From NCBI GenBank assembly GCA_036417435.1, contig JAZAQT010000715.1, forward strand, positions 1 through 64,000: a stretch of DNA of 64,000 bases, given 5' to 3'. Position 1 is the first letter of the stretch; each line of letters starts with the position of its first letter. Shown here in pieces: positions 1 through 9,948 of the stretch. Origin of the DNA: Inia geoffrensis. Its lineage: Eukaryota > Chordata > Mammalia > Artiodactyla > Iniidae. The translations under genes were made by a program, and so were the position numbers. Under the pieces are notes generated by a model. The model worked only from the letters and a program-made list of their open reading frames with translations, was not told the origin of the DNA and searched no databases.

Positions 1-12
1 CTCACCCGCGTT

Positions 13-890
13 GTAGAAAAGAGCACATTGAAAAGAAAAGATGTTGAGGATCTGCCATGATTAGAGAGTGCAAAGAAAGCTAGACGAGGTGTTCCCTGGC
101 TTCAGTCCTCTCAAACGCTAAAAGCGTAAGTGCTCAAGAGGGCATGCCAAAAAGAGAAGCCAGCTATTGCTATTGGTGGGAATGTAAATTGCTAACAGCC
201 GGTATGAGGAACACTAGGCATATTCCTAACCAAACTAAACACTGGAGGTACCACGAGATTCGGCAACCCCGCTGCAGGTCGTATAACCAGACACTAGCAT
301 CATTGAAAGAAAGCTCTTGCACCCCAGCGGTCCTTGCGGTTCCCATGACCGCAGCCAAGACAGAGAAATGAACGGAATGGGGAGCGAGGGGTGAATGGAG
401 AAAGATGTTCTGCTACCTACACACCCTCGACTACCACTCAGCCACAGAACAAAATGAACCCATACTCTTTGCAGCAGCATGGGTGCAGCAGTACATGATC
501 TCACTAATTCCGGTCAATTAGAGGCAGCAAGACACATATTCCAGGATATCCCACTTTTGTCTACCGCCTAAATACGGATACTAAGGAAGCTAGTCCACAT
601 AGGAAACACAGGTTCACAAAGGGAAGAACGAAGCCTGGAGTTCCCTGAGGGGGAAATTGGAGAACGGGGAAGGGTGAAGTAGGAGGTCGGGATTCACAGA
701 AACACGCTTAACTTATCAAAAAGTGCTCAAGGGCGACCCACTCTCAATCACAGGGAACGCTACAAAACATTCCTCAATACGCGAAGAGTGCAAAGAATCC
801 GAAACCCTAAGGGTATAGCTACATGTATAATTGCATCAAGTGGCTGTAGAACTCAAACAGACGCAACATTGTATATGAACTAGGCTGAAA
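13..890 (+). mobile_element. L1 3'-end relic, type A (representative)
   Basis: Read against the cetartiodactyl L1 3' end from memory, the order of matching blocks is kept throughout. GAAAAGATG..ATTAGAGAGTGCAAAG is followed by a TATTGGTGGGAATGTAAATTG block, CTTGCACCCCAG, GCAGCCAAGACA, CACTCAGCCACAGAA, TTTGCAGCAGCATGGG, a GGAACGCTACAAAACATTCC block, AAAGAATCCGAAA, TGGCTGTAGAACTCAAA and ACATTGTATATGAACTA. The first part corresponds to the ORF2 C-terminal coding end and the rest to the 3' UTR. There is no poly(A) tail and no target-site duplication, because the relic is part of the satellite unit. Type A copies recur every 3316 bp to 23225-24102. The 5' limit is uncertain: weak similarity may continue upstream to a CTTTCTTTCCCCA motif. 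Confidence 0.82.
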
Positions 891-1710
891 GGGAAAAGTA
901 CTGTACAATGACAAGGCAAGTAAGGGGTTAAAAAATGCCTACTCTGTTACCTCAGGTGTCTGTGATGTCGTTACCAAGGTAACACCCCTGGAGCCTAAGC
1001 AGGCCTGGGTCCCAGGGCAGACCTGGGTCCCACGGCCGGAGCATGCTGCTGCTGAGGCATCAAGGCAGGAGGACGTGCCACCTGACAAGCGGCACCCCGG
1101 ACCGCTATTGCTCATTCTCCCCTGCGTGGTACCCCAATCTCCCGATCCAACGTGGCCCTCCTACAGGTAAGCAAAGCCTGGTGTACCCAAATGAGGGTGG
1201 AGCAGCTGAGAGGGAACAGCGGTGATGTAACCTGATCTTCACAGCTCCTGCTAGGCAGGTTCCCACCTCCAGCGATCTTCATTAGAGTCGCCCCACCTGC
1301 GAACCACGGCACCCTCCGAATGGCCCACTTGCCAGGCTTGCGATATGTCTGTGGTGGGGCAGTGCAGGTTAAGGGGCAGGAGGTGAGCATACACAAGCCC
1401 AGAGGTGTGTGTTTAGCCATGTTCGACTCCCGATTTCCAATCCAACACCGGGACCCCCTCTAAGACTTTCTTTCCCCAAGTTACCAGAGACGACACGGAG
1501 TAGTGCTGCCGCCTTGTGGCACACTGCCGTAACAACCTTACCAACTGTGCCGAAGGGCAACTGTCATTCACAAGGCCTAGAGCCTGCGGCTTTGAAAACA
1601 CAGCCCTGCCCTCAGGAAATATCCTGGGCTAGGCAATCTGAAATGAATCCACATCAGGCCCGACTCTCAGGCAGAAACCTTACAAGACCTCAGTGGTAGT
1701 CACCCGCGTT
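891..1710 (+). repeat. Long GC-rich spacer, domain 1 (representative)
   Basis: This lies between the A and B L1 tracts. It contains an 18-bp imperfect duplication around CCTGGGTCCCA (1005-1034), the 60-bp block missing from short spacers (about 1049-1110), a splice-donor-like CAGGTAAGC (1164-1172), and a Pol III B-box-like GTTCGACTCC (1421-1430). The last 250 bp or so may still be weakly L1-like. I recognise no gene or other repeat family in the first 500 bp. The counterpart in domains 2 and 3 (for example 27428-28230) lacks the 18-bp duplication and has lost the donor-like and B-box-like motifs. Confidence 0.75.
1421..1430 (+). promoter_or_regulatory. Pol III B-box-like motif GTTCGACTCC
   Basis: It fits the B-box consensus GWTCRANNC. 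The motif is kept in A/B, C and E spacers (for example 3039-3048) but altered in every D-preceding spacer of domains 2 and 3 (GTTCGCCACC, GTTCGCCTCC, GTTCGCGTCC). I found no convincing A-box at the usual distance, so an active promoter is doubtful. Confidence 0.2.
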
Positions 1711-2588
1711 TTAGAAAACAGCACATTCAAATGAAAAGATGCTCAAGGTCTCTCATGATTAGAGAGTGAAAAGAAAGCTAGACGAGTTGATCCCTGGCTG
1801 AAGTCCTCTCAAACCCTAAAATTTTAAGTGCTCAAGAGGGCAGGCCACAAAGTGAAGCCAGCTATTGCTGTTGGTGGGATTGTAAATTGGTAACAGCCGG
1901 TATGAGGATCAGTAGGCACATTCCTTACCAAACTAAACACTGGAGGTACCACAAGATTCGGCAACCCCGCTGCAGGTCGTATAACCAGACACTAGCATCA
2001 TTGGAAGGAAGCTCTTGCACCCCAGCAGTCGTTGTGGTACCCTTGACCACAGCCAAGACATACAAACGAACGAACTGTCGAGCGAGGGGTGAAGGGAGAA
2101 AGATGTTCCGCTACCTACACACGCTCGACTACCACGCAGCCATAGAACAAAATGCACTCATAGTATTTGCAGCAGCATGGGTGGAGCACTAGATGATCTC
2201 ACTAATTCTGGTCAATTAGAGGCAGCAAGACACATATACCCGGATAACCCTTATGTGTGCAGTCTACATAGGGATACAAAGGAAGTTAGTAAAGAAAGGA
2301 ATCACAGGTTCACAAAGGGAAGAAAGAATCGAGGAGTTCCCAAAGGGGGAGATTGGAGACCGGGGAAGAGTGAATTAGGAGATTGGGATTAACAGAAACA
2401 CATTTAACATATGAAAAAGTGCTCATCAAGGGCGACTCACCCAAAAGAACATGGAACTCTACCAAATATTCCTCGATAAGTAACAGGGCAAAGAATCCGA
2501 AACCCTACAGGTAGAGCTACGTTTATAATTGCGTCAAGTGGCTGTAGAACTCAAAGAGACGCAGCATTGTATATAAACTATGCTGAAA
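1711..2588 (+). mobile_element. L1 3'-end relic, type B (representative)
   Basis: This has the same block order as type A, with the most recognisable L1 stretches: GCTGTTGGTGGGATTGTAAA, ATAGAACAAAATGCACTC, TTTGCAGCAGCATGG and GAATTAGGAGATTGGGATTA. It differs from A by an intact ORF2-like frame (1887-2192) and a TATATAAA motif at 2570-2577. It recurs every 3316 bp to 24923-25800. Confidence 0.83.
1887..2192 (+). pseudogene. Relic of L1 ORF2 C-terminus, 101-codon open frame (type B)
   Basis: The frame reads the C-terminal tail of the L1 reverse-transcriptase protein. Recognisable landmarks in order are CTPA, TAKTYK, GEGRKMF, LHTLDYHAAIEQN and FAAAWVEH. They correspond to CTP, IAKTWK, the KKMWYIYT region, the YYSAIKKNE region and FAATWMDLE in functional L1 ORF2, as I recall the family. 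The catalytic domains are absent, so no activity is possible. The ATG is an internal methionine with no translation context, and the frame ends at a TAG where ORF2 would continue. Equivalent 101-codon frames are at 5203, 8519, 11835, 15151, 18467, 21783 and 25099. Confidence 0.7.
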
Positions 2589-3328
2589 GAGAAAAGGACT
2601 GTTCAATGACAAGGCAAGTAAGGGGTTACGAAATGGCCACTTTCTTACCTCAGGCCTCTGTGACGTCGGCTGGCGTCAGACCCCTGGAGCCTCAGGAGGC
2701 CTGTGTCCCGCGGCTGGAGGATGCTGCTGCTGTTCTCCGCTGCGTGGTACCACAATCTGCCGATCCAACAGGGCCCTCCTACAGGTAAGCACAGCCTGGT
2801 GTACCCAAATGATGGTGAAACAGCTGAGAGGGAAGGGCTGTGAAGAAAGCGGATCTCCACAGCTCCTGCTAGGCAAGTTCCCACCTCCAGCCCACTTCAT
2901 TAGAGAGGCCCCACCTGCGAACCACGGCACCCTCCGAGTAGCCCCCTTGCAAGGCTTGCGATATGCCTGTGGTGGGGCAGTGCAGGTTAAGGGGCAGGAG
3001 GTGAGCCTACAAAAACCGAGGGGCGTGTGTTTAGCCACGTTCGACTCCCCATTTCCAGTCCAACATCGGGAAGCCCGCTAAGGCTTTCTTTCCCCACGTT
3101 ACCAGAGACGACACGGAGCAGTGCTGACACCTCGTGGCACACTGCCGTAAAAATCTTACCAACTGTGCTGAAGGGCAACTATCATCCTCAAGGCCTACGG
3201 CCTGCGGCTTTGAAGACACAACCCAGCCCTCAAGAAATAACCTGGGCTAGGGAAACTGAAACGAATTCAAATCACGCCCGACCCTGAGGCAGGAACCTTT
3301 CAAGAACTCAGTGGTACTCACCCGCGTT
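2589..3328 (+). repeat. Short GC-rich spacer, domain 1 (representative)
   Basis: This is homologous to the long spacer but without the 60-bp block and the 18-bp duplication, hence about 80 bp shorter. It contains TGACGTCG (2661-2668), CAGGTAAGC (2782-2790) and GTTCGACTCC (3039-3048). The D-to-E and E-to-C spacers of domain 2 (29109-29850 and 30730-31469) are of this short class. No gene is recognisable. Confidence 0.75.
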
Positions 3329-6300
3329 GTAGAAAAGAGCACATTGAAAAGAAAAGATGTTGAGGATCTGCCATGATTAGAGAGTGCAAAGAAAGCTAGA
3401 CGAGGTGTTCCCTGGCTTCAGTCCTCTCAAACGCTAAAAGCGTAAGTGCTCAAGAGGGCATGCCAAAAAGAGAAGCCAGCTATTGCTATTGGTGGGAATG
3501 TAAATTGCTAACAGCCGGTATGAGGAACACTAGGCATATTCCTAACCAAACTAAACACTGGAGGTACCACGAGATTCGGCAACCCCGCTGCAGGTCGTAT
3601 AACCAGACACTAGCATCATTGAAAGAAAGCTCTTGCACCCCAGCGGTCCTTGCGGTTCCCATGACCGCAGCCAAGACAGAGAAATGAACGGAATGGGGAG
3701 CGAGGGGTGAATGGAGAAAGATGTTCTGCTACCTACACACCCTCGACTACCACTCAGCCACAGAACAAAATGAACCCATACTCTTTGCAGCAGCATGGGT
3801 GCAGCAGTACATGATCTCACTAATTCCGGTCAATTAGAGGCAGCAAGACACATATTCCAGGATATCCCACTTTTGTCTACCGCCTAAATACGGATACTAA
3901 GGAAGCTAGTCCACATAGGAAACACAGGTTCACAAAGGGAAGAACGAAGCCTGGAGTTCCCTGAGGGGGAAATTGGAGAACGGGGAAGGGTGAAGTAGGA
4001 GGTCGGGATTCACAGAAACACGCTTAACTTATCAAAAAGTGCTCAAGGGCGACCCACTCTCAATCACAGGGAACGCTACAAAACATTCCTCAATACGCGA
4101 AGAGTGCAAAGAATCCGAAACCCTAAGGGTATAGCTACATGTATAATTGCATCAAGTGGCTGTAGAACTCAAACAGACGCAACATTGTATATGAACTAGG
4201 CTGAAAGGGAAAAGTACTGTACAATGACAAGGCAAGTAAGGGGTTAAAAAATGCCTACTCTGTTACCTCAGGTGTCTGTGATGTCGTTACCAAGGTAACA
4301 CCCCTGGAGCCTAAGCAGGCCTGGGTCCCAGGGCAGACCTGGGTCCCACGGCCGGAGCATGCTGCTGCTGAGGCATCAAGGCAGGAGGACGTGCCACCTG
4401 ACAAGCGGCACCCCGGACCGCTATTGCTCATTCTCCCCTGCGTGGTACCCCAATCTCCCGATCCAACGTGGCCCTCCTACAGGTAAGCAAAGCCTGGTGT
4501 ACCCAAATGAGGGTGGAGCAGCTGAGAGGGAACAGCGGTGATGTAACCTGATCTTCACAGCTCCTGCTAGGCAGGTTCCCACCTCCAGCGATCTTCATTA
4601 GAGTCGCCCCACCTGCGAACCACGGCACCCTCCGAATGGCCCACTTGCCAGGCTTGCGATATGTCTGTGGTGGGGCAGTGCAGGTTAAGGGGCAGGAGGT
4701 GAGCATACACAAGCCCAGAGGTGTGTGTTTAGCCATGTTCGACTCCCGATTTCCAATCCAACACCGGGACCCCCTCTAAGACTTTCTTTCCCCAAGTTAC
4801 CAGAGACGACACGGAGTAGTGCTGCCGCCTTGTGGCACACTGCCGTAACAACCTTACCAACTGTGCCGAAGGGCAACTGTCATTCACAAGGCCTAGAGCC
4901 TGCGGCTTGGAAAACACAACCCTGCCCTCAGGAAATATCCTGGGCTAGGCAATCTGAAATGAATCCACATCAGGCCCGACTCTCAGGCAGTAACCTTACA
5001 AGACCTCAGTGGTAGTCACCCGCGTTTTAGAAAACAGCACATTCAAATGAAAAGATGCTCAAGGTCTCTCATGATTAGAGAGTGAAAAGAAAGCTAGACG
5101 AGTTGATCCCTGGCTGAAGTCCTCTCAAACCCTAAAATTTTAAGTGCTCAAGAGGGCAGGCCACAAAGTGAAGCCAGCTATTGCTGTTGGTGGGATTGTA
5201 AATTGGTAACAGCTGGTATGAGGATAAATAGGCACATTCCTTACCAAACTAAACACTGGAGGTACCACGAGATTCGGCAACCCCGCTGCAGGTCGTATAA
5301 CCAGACACTAGCATCATTGGAAGGAAGCTCTTGCACCCCAGCAGTCGTTGTGGTACCCTTGACCACAGCCAAGACATACAAACGAACGAACTGTCGAGCG
5401 AGGGGTGAAGGGAGAAAGATGTTCCGCTACCTACACACGCTCGACTACCACGCAGCCATAGAACAAAATGCACTCATAGTATTTGCAGCAGCATGGGTGG
5501 AGCACTAGATGATCTCATTAATTCTGGTCAATTAGAGGCAGCAAGACACATATACCCGGATATCCCTTATGTGTGCAGTCTACATAGGGATACAAAGGAA
5601 GTTAGTAAAGAAAGGAAACACAGGTTCACAAAGGGAAGAAAGAATCGAGGAGTTCCCAAAGGGGGAGATTGGAGACCGGGGAAGAGTGAATTAGGAGATT
5701 GGGATTAACAGAAGCACATTTAACATATGAAAAAGTGCTCATCTAGGGCGACTCACCCAAAAGAACATGGAACTCTACCAAATATTCCTCGATAAGTAAC
5801 AGGGCAAAGAATCCGAAACCCTACAGGTAGAGCTAGGTTTATAATTGAGTCAAGTGGCTGTAGAACTCAAAGAGACGCAGCATTGTATATAAACTATGCT
5901 GAAAGAGAAAAGGACTGTTCAATGACAAGCCAAGTAAGGGGTTACGAAATGGCCACTTTCTTACCTCAGGCCTCTGTGACGTCGGCTGGCGTCAGACCCC
6001 TGGAGCCTCAGGAGGCCTGTGTCCCGCGGCTGGAGGATGCTGCTGCTGTTCTCCGCTGCGTGGTACCACAATCTGCCGATCCAACAGGGCCCTCCTACAG
6101 GTAAGCACAGCCTGGTGTACCCAAATGATGGTGAAACAGCTGAGAGCGAAGGGCTGTGAAGAAAGCGGATCTCCACAGCTCCTGCTAGGCAAGTTCCCAC
6201 CTCCAGCCCACTTCATTAGAGAGGCCCCACCTGCGAACCACGGCACCCTCCGAGTAGCCCACTTGCAAGGCTTGCGATATGCCTGCGGTGGGGCAGTGCA

Positions 6301-6632
6301 GGTTAAGGGGCAGGAGGTGAGCCTACAAAAACCGAGGGGCGTGTGTTTAGCCACGTTCGACTCCCCATTTCCAGTCCAACATCGGGAAGCCCGCTAAGGC
6401 TTTCTTTCCCCACGTTACCAGAGACGACACGGAGCAGTGCTGACACCTCGTGGCACACTGCCGTAACAATCTTACCAACTGTGCTGAAGGGCACCTATCA
6501 TCCACAAGGCCTACGGCCAGCGGCTTTGAAGACACAACCCAGCCCTCAAGAAATATCCTGGGATAAGGAAACTGAAACGAATTCAAATCACGCCCGACCC
6601 TGGGGCAGGAACCTTTCAAGAACTCAGTGGTA
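3317..6632 (+). repeat. Domain 1 HOR unit 2
   Basis: L1 tracts lie at 3329-4206 (A) and 5027-5904 (B). The first half is nearly identical to unit 1. The second half shows its own marks, such as TGAGGATAAATAGG near 5219 and AAGCCAAGTAAGG near 5926, so units 1 and 2 are separate copies. Confidence 0.9.
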
Positions 6633-9600
6633 CTCACCCGCGTTGTAGAAAACAGCACATTGAAGAGAAACGATGCTCAGGATCTGTCATGATTAGAGAG
6701 TGCAAAGAAAGCTAGACGAGGTGTTCCGTGGCTGCAGTCCTCTCAAACGCTAAAAGCGTAAGTGCTCAAGAGGGCATGCCAAAAGGAGAAGCCAGCTATT
6801 GCTATTGGAGGGAATGTAAATTGCTAACAGCCGGTATGAGGAACACTAGGCATATTCCTTACCAAACTAAACACTGGAGGTACCACGAGATTCGGCAACC
6901 CCGCTGCAGGTCGTATAACCAGACACTAGCATCATTGGAAGAAAGCTCTTGCACCCCAGCGGTCCTTGCGGTTCCCATGACCGCAGCCAAGACAGAGAAA
7001 TGAACGGAATGGGGAGCGAGGGGTGAATGGAGAAAGATGTTCTGCTACCTACACACCCTCGACTACCACTCAGCCACAGAACAAAATGAACCCATACTCT
7101 TTGCAGCAGCATGGGTGCAGCAGTACATGATCTCACTAATTCCGGTCAATTAGAGGCAGCAATACACATATTCCAGGATATCCCACTTTTGTCTGCCGCC
7201 TAAATACGGATACTAAGGAAGCTAGTCCACATAGGAAACACAGGTTCACAAAGGGAAGAACGAAGCCTGGAGTTCCCTGAGGGGGAAATTGGAGAACGGG
7301 GAAGGGTGAAGTAGGAGGTCGGGATTCACGGAAACACGCTTAACTTATCAAAAAGTGCTCAAGGGCGACCCACTCTCAATCACAGGGAACGCTACAAAAC
7401 ATTCCTCAATACGCGAAGAGTGCAAAGAATCCGAAACCCTAAGGGTATAGCTACATGTATAATTGCATCAAGTGGCTGTAGAACTCAAACAGACGCAACA
7501 TTGTATATGAACTAGGCTGAAAGGGAAAAGTACTGTACAATGACAAGGAAAGTAAGGGGTTAAAAAATGCCTACTCTGTTACCTCAGGTGTCTGTGATGT
7601 CGTTACCACGGTAACACCCCTGGAGCCTAAGCAGGCCTGGGTCCCAGGGCAGACCTGGGTCCCACGGCCGGAGCATGCTGCTGCTGAGGCATCAAGGCAG
7701 GAGGACGTGCCACCTGACAAGCGGCACCCCGGACCGCTATTGCTCATTCTCCCCTGCGTGGTACCCCAATCTCCCGATCCAACGTGGCCCTCCTACAGGT
7801 AAGCAAAGCCTGGTGTACCCAAATGAGGGTGGAGCAGCTGAGAAGGAAGAGCGGTGAAGTAACCGGATCTCCACAGCTCCTGCTAGGCAGGTTCCCACCT
7901 CCAGCCATCTTCATTAGAGTCGCCCCACCTGCGAACCACGGCACCCTCCGAATGGCCCACTTGCCAGGCTTGCGATATGTCTGTGGTGGGGCAGTGCAGG
8001 TTAAGGGGCAGGAGGTGAGCATACACAAGCCCAGAGGTGTGTGTTTAGCCATGTTCGACTCCCGATTTCCAATCCAACACCGGGACCCCCTCTAAGACTT
8101 TCTTTCCCCAAGTTACCAGAGACGACACGGAGTAGTGCTGCCGCCTTGTGGCACACTGCCGTAACAACCTTCCCAACTGTGCCGAAGGGCAACTGTCATT
8201 CACAAGGCCTAGAGCCTGCGGCTTTGAAAACACAGCCCTGCCCTCAGGAAATATCCTGGGCTAGGCAATCTGAAATGAATCCACATCAGGCCCGACTCTC
8301 AGGCAGAAACCTTACAAGACCTCAGTGGTAGTCACCCGCGTTTTAGAAAACAGCACATTCAAATGAAAAGATGCTCAAGGTCTCTCATGATTAGAGAGTG
8401 AAAAGAAAGCTAGACGAGTTGATCCCTGGCTGAAGTCCTCTCAAACCCTAAAATTTTAAGTGCTCAAGAGGGCAGGCCCCAAAGTGAAGCCAGCTATTGC
8501 TGTTGGTGGGATTGTAAATTGGTAACAGCCGGTATGAGGATCAGTAGGCACATTCCTTACCAAACTAAACACTGGAGGTACCACGAGATTCGGCAACCCC
8601 GCTGCAGGTCGTATAACCAGACACTAGCATCATTGGAAGGAAGCTCTTGCACCCCAGCAGTCGTTGTGGTACCCTTGACCACAGCCAAGACATACAAACG
8701 AACGAACTGTCGAGCGAGGGGTGAAGGGAGAAAGATGTTCCGCTACCTACACACGCTCGACTACCACGCAGCCATAGAACAAAATGCACTCATAGTATTT
8801 GCAGCAGCACGGGTGGAGCACTAGATGATCTCACTAATTCTGGTCAATTAGAGGCAGCAAGACACATATACCCGGATATCCCTTATGTGTGCAGTCTACA
8901 TAGGGATACAAAGGAAGTTAGTAAAGAAAGGAAACACAGGTTCACAAAGGGAAGAAAGAATCGAGGAGTTCCCAAAGGGGGAGATTGGAGACCGGGGAAG
9001 AGTGAATTAGGAGATTGGGATTAACAGAAGCACATTTAACATATGAAAAAGTGCTCATCTAGGGCGACTCACCCAAAAGAACATGGAACTCTACCAAATA
9101 TTCCTCGATAAGTAACAGGGCAAAGAATCCGAAACCCTACAGGTAGAGCTAGGTTTATAATTGAGTCAAGTGGCTGTAGAACTCAAAGAGACGCAGCATT
9201 GTATATAAACTATGCTGAAAGAGAAAAGGACTGTTCAATGACAAGGCAAGTAAGGGGTTACGAAATGGCCAATTTCTTACCTCAGGCCTCTGTGACGTCG
9301 GCTGACGTCAGACCCCTGGAGCCTCAGGAGGCCTGTGTCCCGCGGCTGGAGGATGCTGCTGCTGTTCTCCGCTGCGTGGTACCACAATCTGCCGATCCAA
9401 CAGGGCCCTCCTACAGGTAAGCACAGCCTGGTGTACCCAAATGATGGTGAAACAGCTGAGAGCGAAGGGCTGTGAAGAAAGCGGATCTCCACAGCTCCTG
9501 CTAGGCAAGTTCCCACCTCCAGCCCACTTCATTAGAGAGGCCCCACCTGCGAACCACGGCACCCTCCGAGTAGCCCACTTGCAAGGCTTGCGATATGCCT

Positions 9601-9948
9601 GCGGTGGGGCAGTGCAGGTTAATGAGCAGGAGGTGAGCATACACAAGCCCAGAGATGTGTGTTTAGCCACGTTCGACTCCCCATTTCCAGTCCAACATCG
9701 GGAAGCCCGCTAAGGCTTTCTTTCCCCACGTTACCAGAGAAGACACGGAGCAGTGCTGACACCTCGTGGCACACTGCCGTAACAATCTTACCAACTGTGC
9801 TGAAGGGCACCTATCATCCACAAGGCCTACGGCCAGCGGCTTTGAAGACACAACCCAGCCCTCAAGAAATATCCTGGGCTAGGGAAACTGAAACGAATTC
9901 AAATCACGCCCGACCCTGGGGCAGGAACCTTTCAAGAACTCAGTGGTA
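6633..9948 (+). repeat. Domain 1 HOR unit 3 with conversion patch
   Basis: L1 tracts lie at 6645-7522 (A) and 8343-9220 (B). The A tract is of the GATGCTCAGGATCTGTC / CCTTACCAAAC variant shared with units 4-6. The short spacer carries a small patch of long-spacer sequence at 9639-9656 and a full TGACGTCA motif at 9303-9310. Confidence 0.9.
9303..9310. promoter_or_regulatory. CRE-like palindrome TGACGTCA
   Basis: This is a perfect match to the cAMP response element, 10 bp after a near match TGACGTCG (9293-9300). It arises from one G-to-A change relative to other copies and recurs at 12619-12626 in unit 4 only. Occupancy or function cannot be judged from sequence, and it lies in probable heterochromatin. 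Confidence 0.25.

Larger units (their letters stand above)
1..3316 (+). repeat. Domain 1 HOR unit 1
   Basis: L1 tracts lie at 13-890 (A) and 1711-2588 (B), separated by the long spacer 891-1710 and followed by the short spacer 2589-3328. The A tract belongs to the variant with GATGTTGAGGATCTGCC and CCTAACCAAAC, shared with unit 2. The unit repeats at 3317 with few substitutions. Confidence 0.9.

Noticed and set aside
800..840. Telomere-like AACCCTAAGGG
   Set aside because: Only one and a half repeat units, in a position that corresponds to the L1 3' UTR; not a telomeric tract.
1401..1460. tRNA or tRNA-derived SINE suggested by GTTCGACTCC
   Set aside because: No A-box at the proper distance, no cloverleaf pairing that I could trace, and no SINE tail.
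2570..2577. TATATAAA as a promoter
   Set aside because: It sits where the L1 3' end has TTGTAAATCAACTA and is most simply a diverged L1 remnant; type A and C copies lack it.
1..3316. CENP-B box (TTCG....A..CGGG on either strand)
   Set aside because: Several TTCG and CGGG words occur (for example GATTCGGCAACCCCG) but none with the required spacing and central A, so I cannot claim a centromere protein site.
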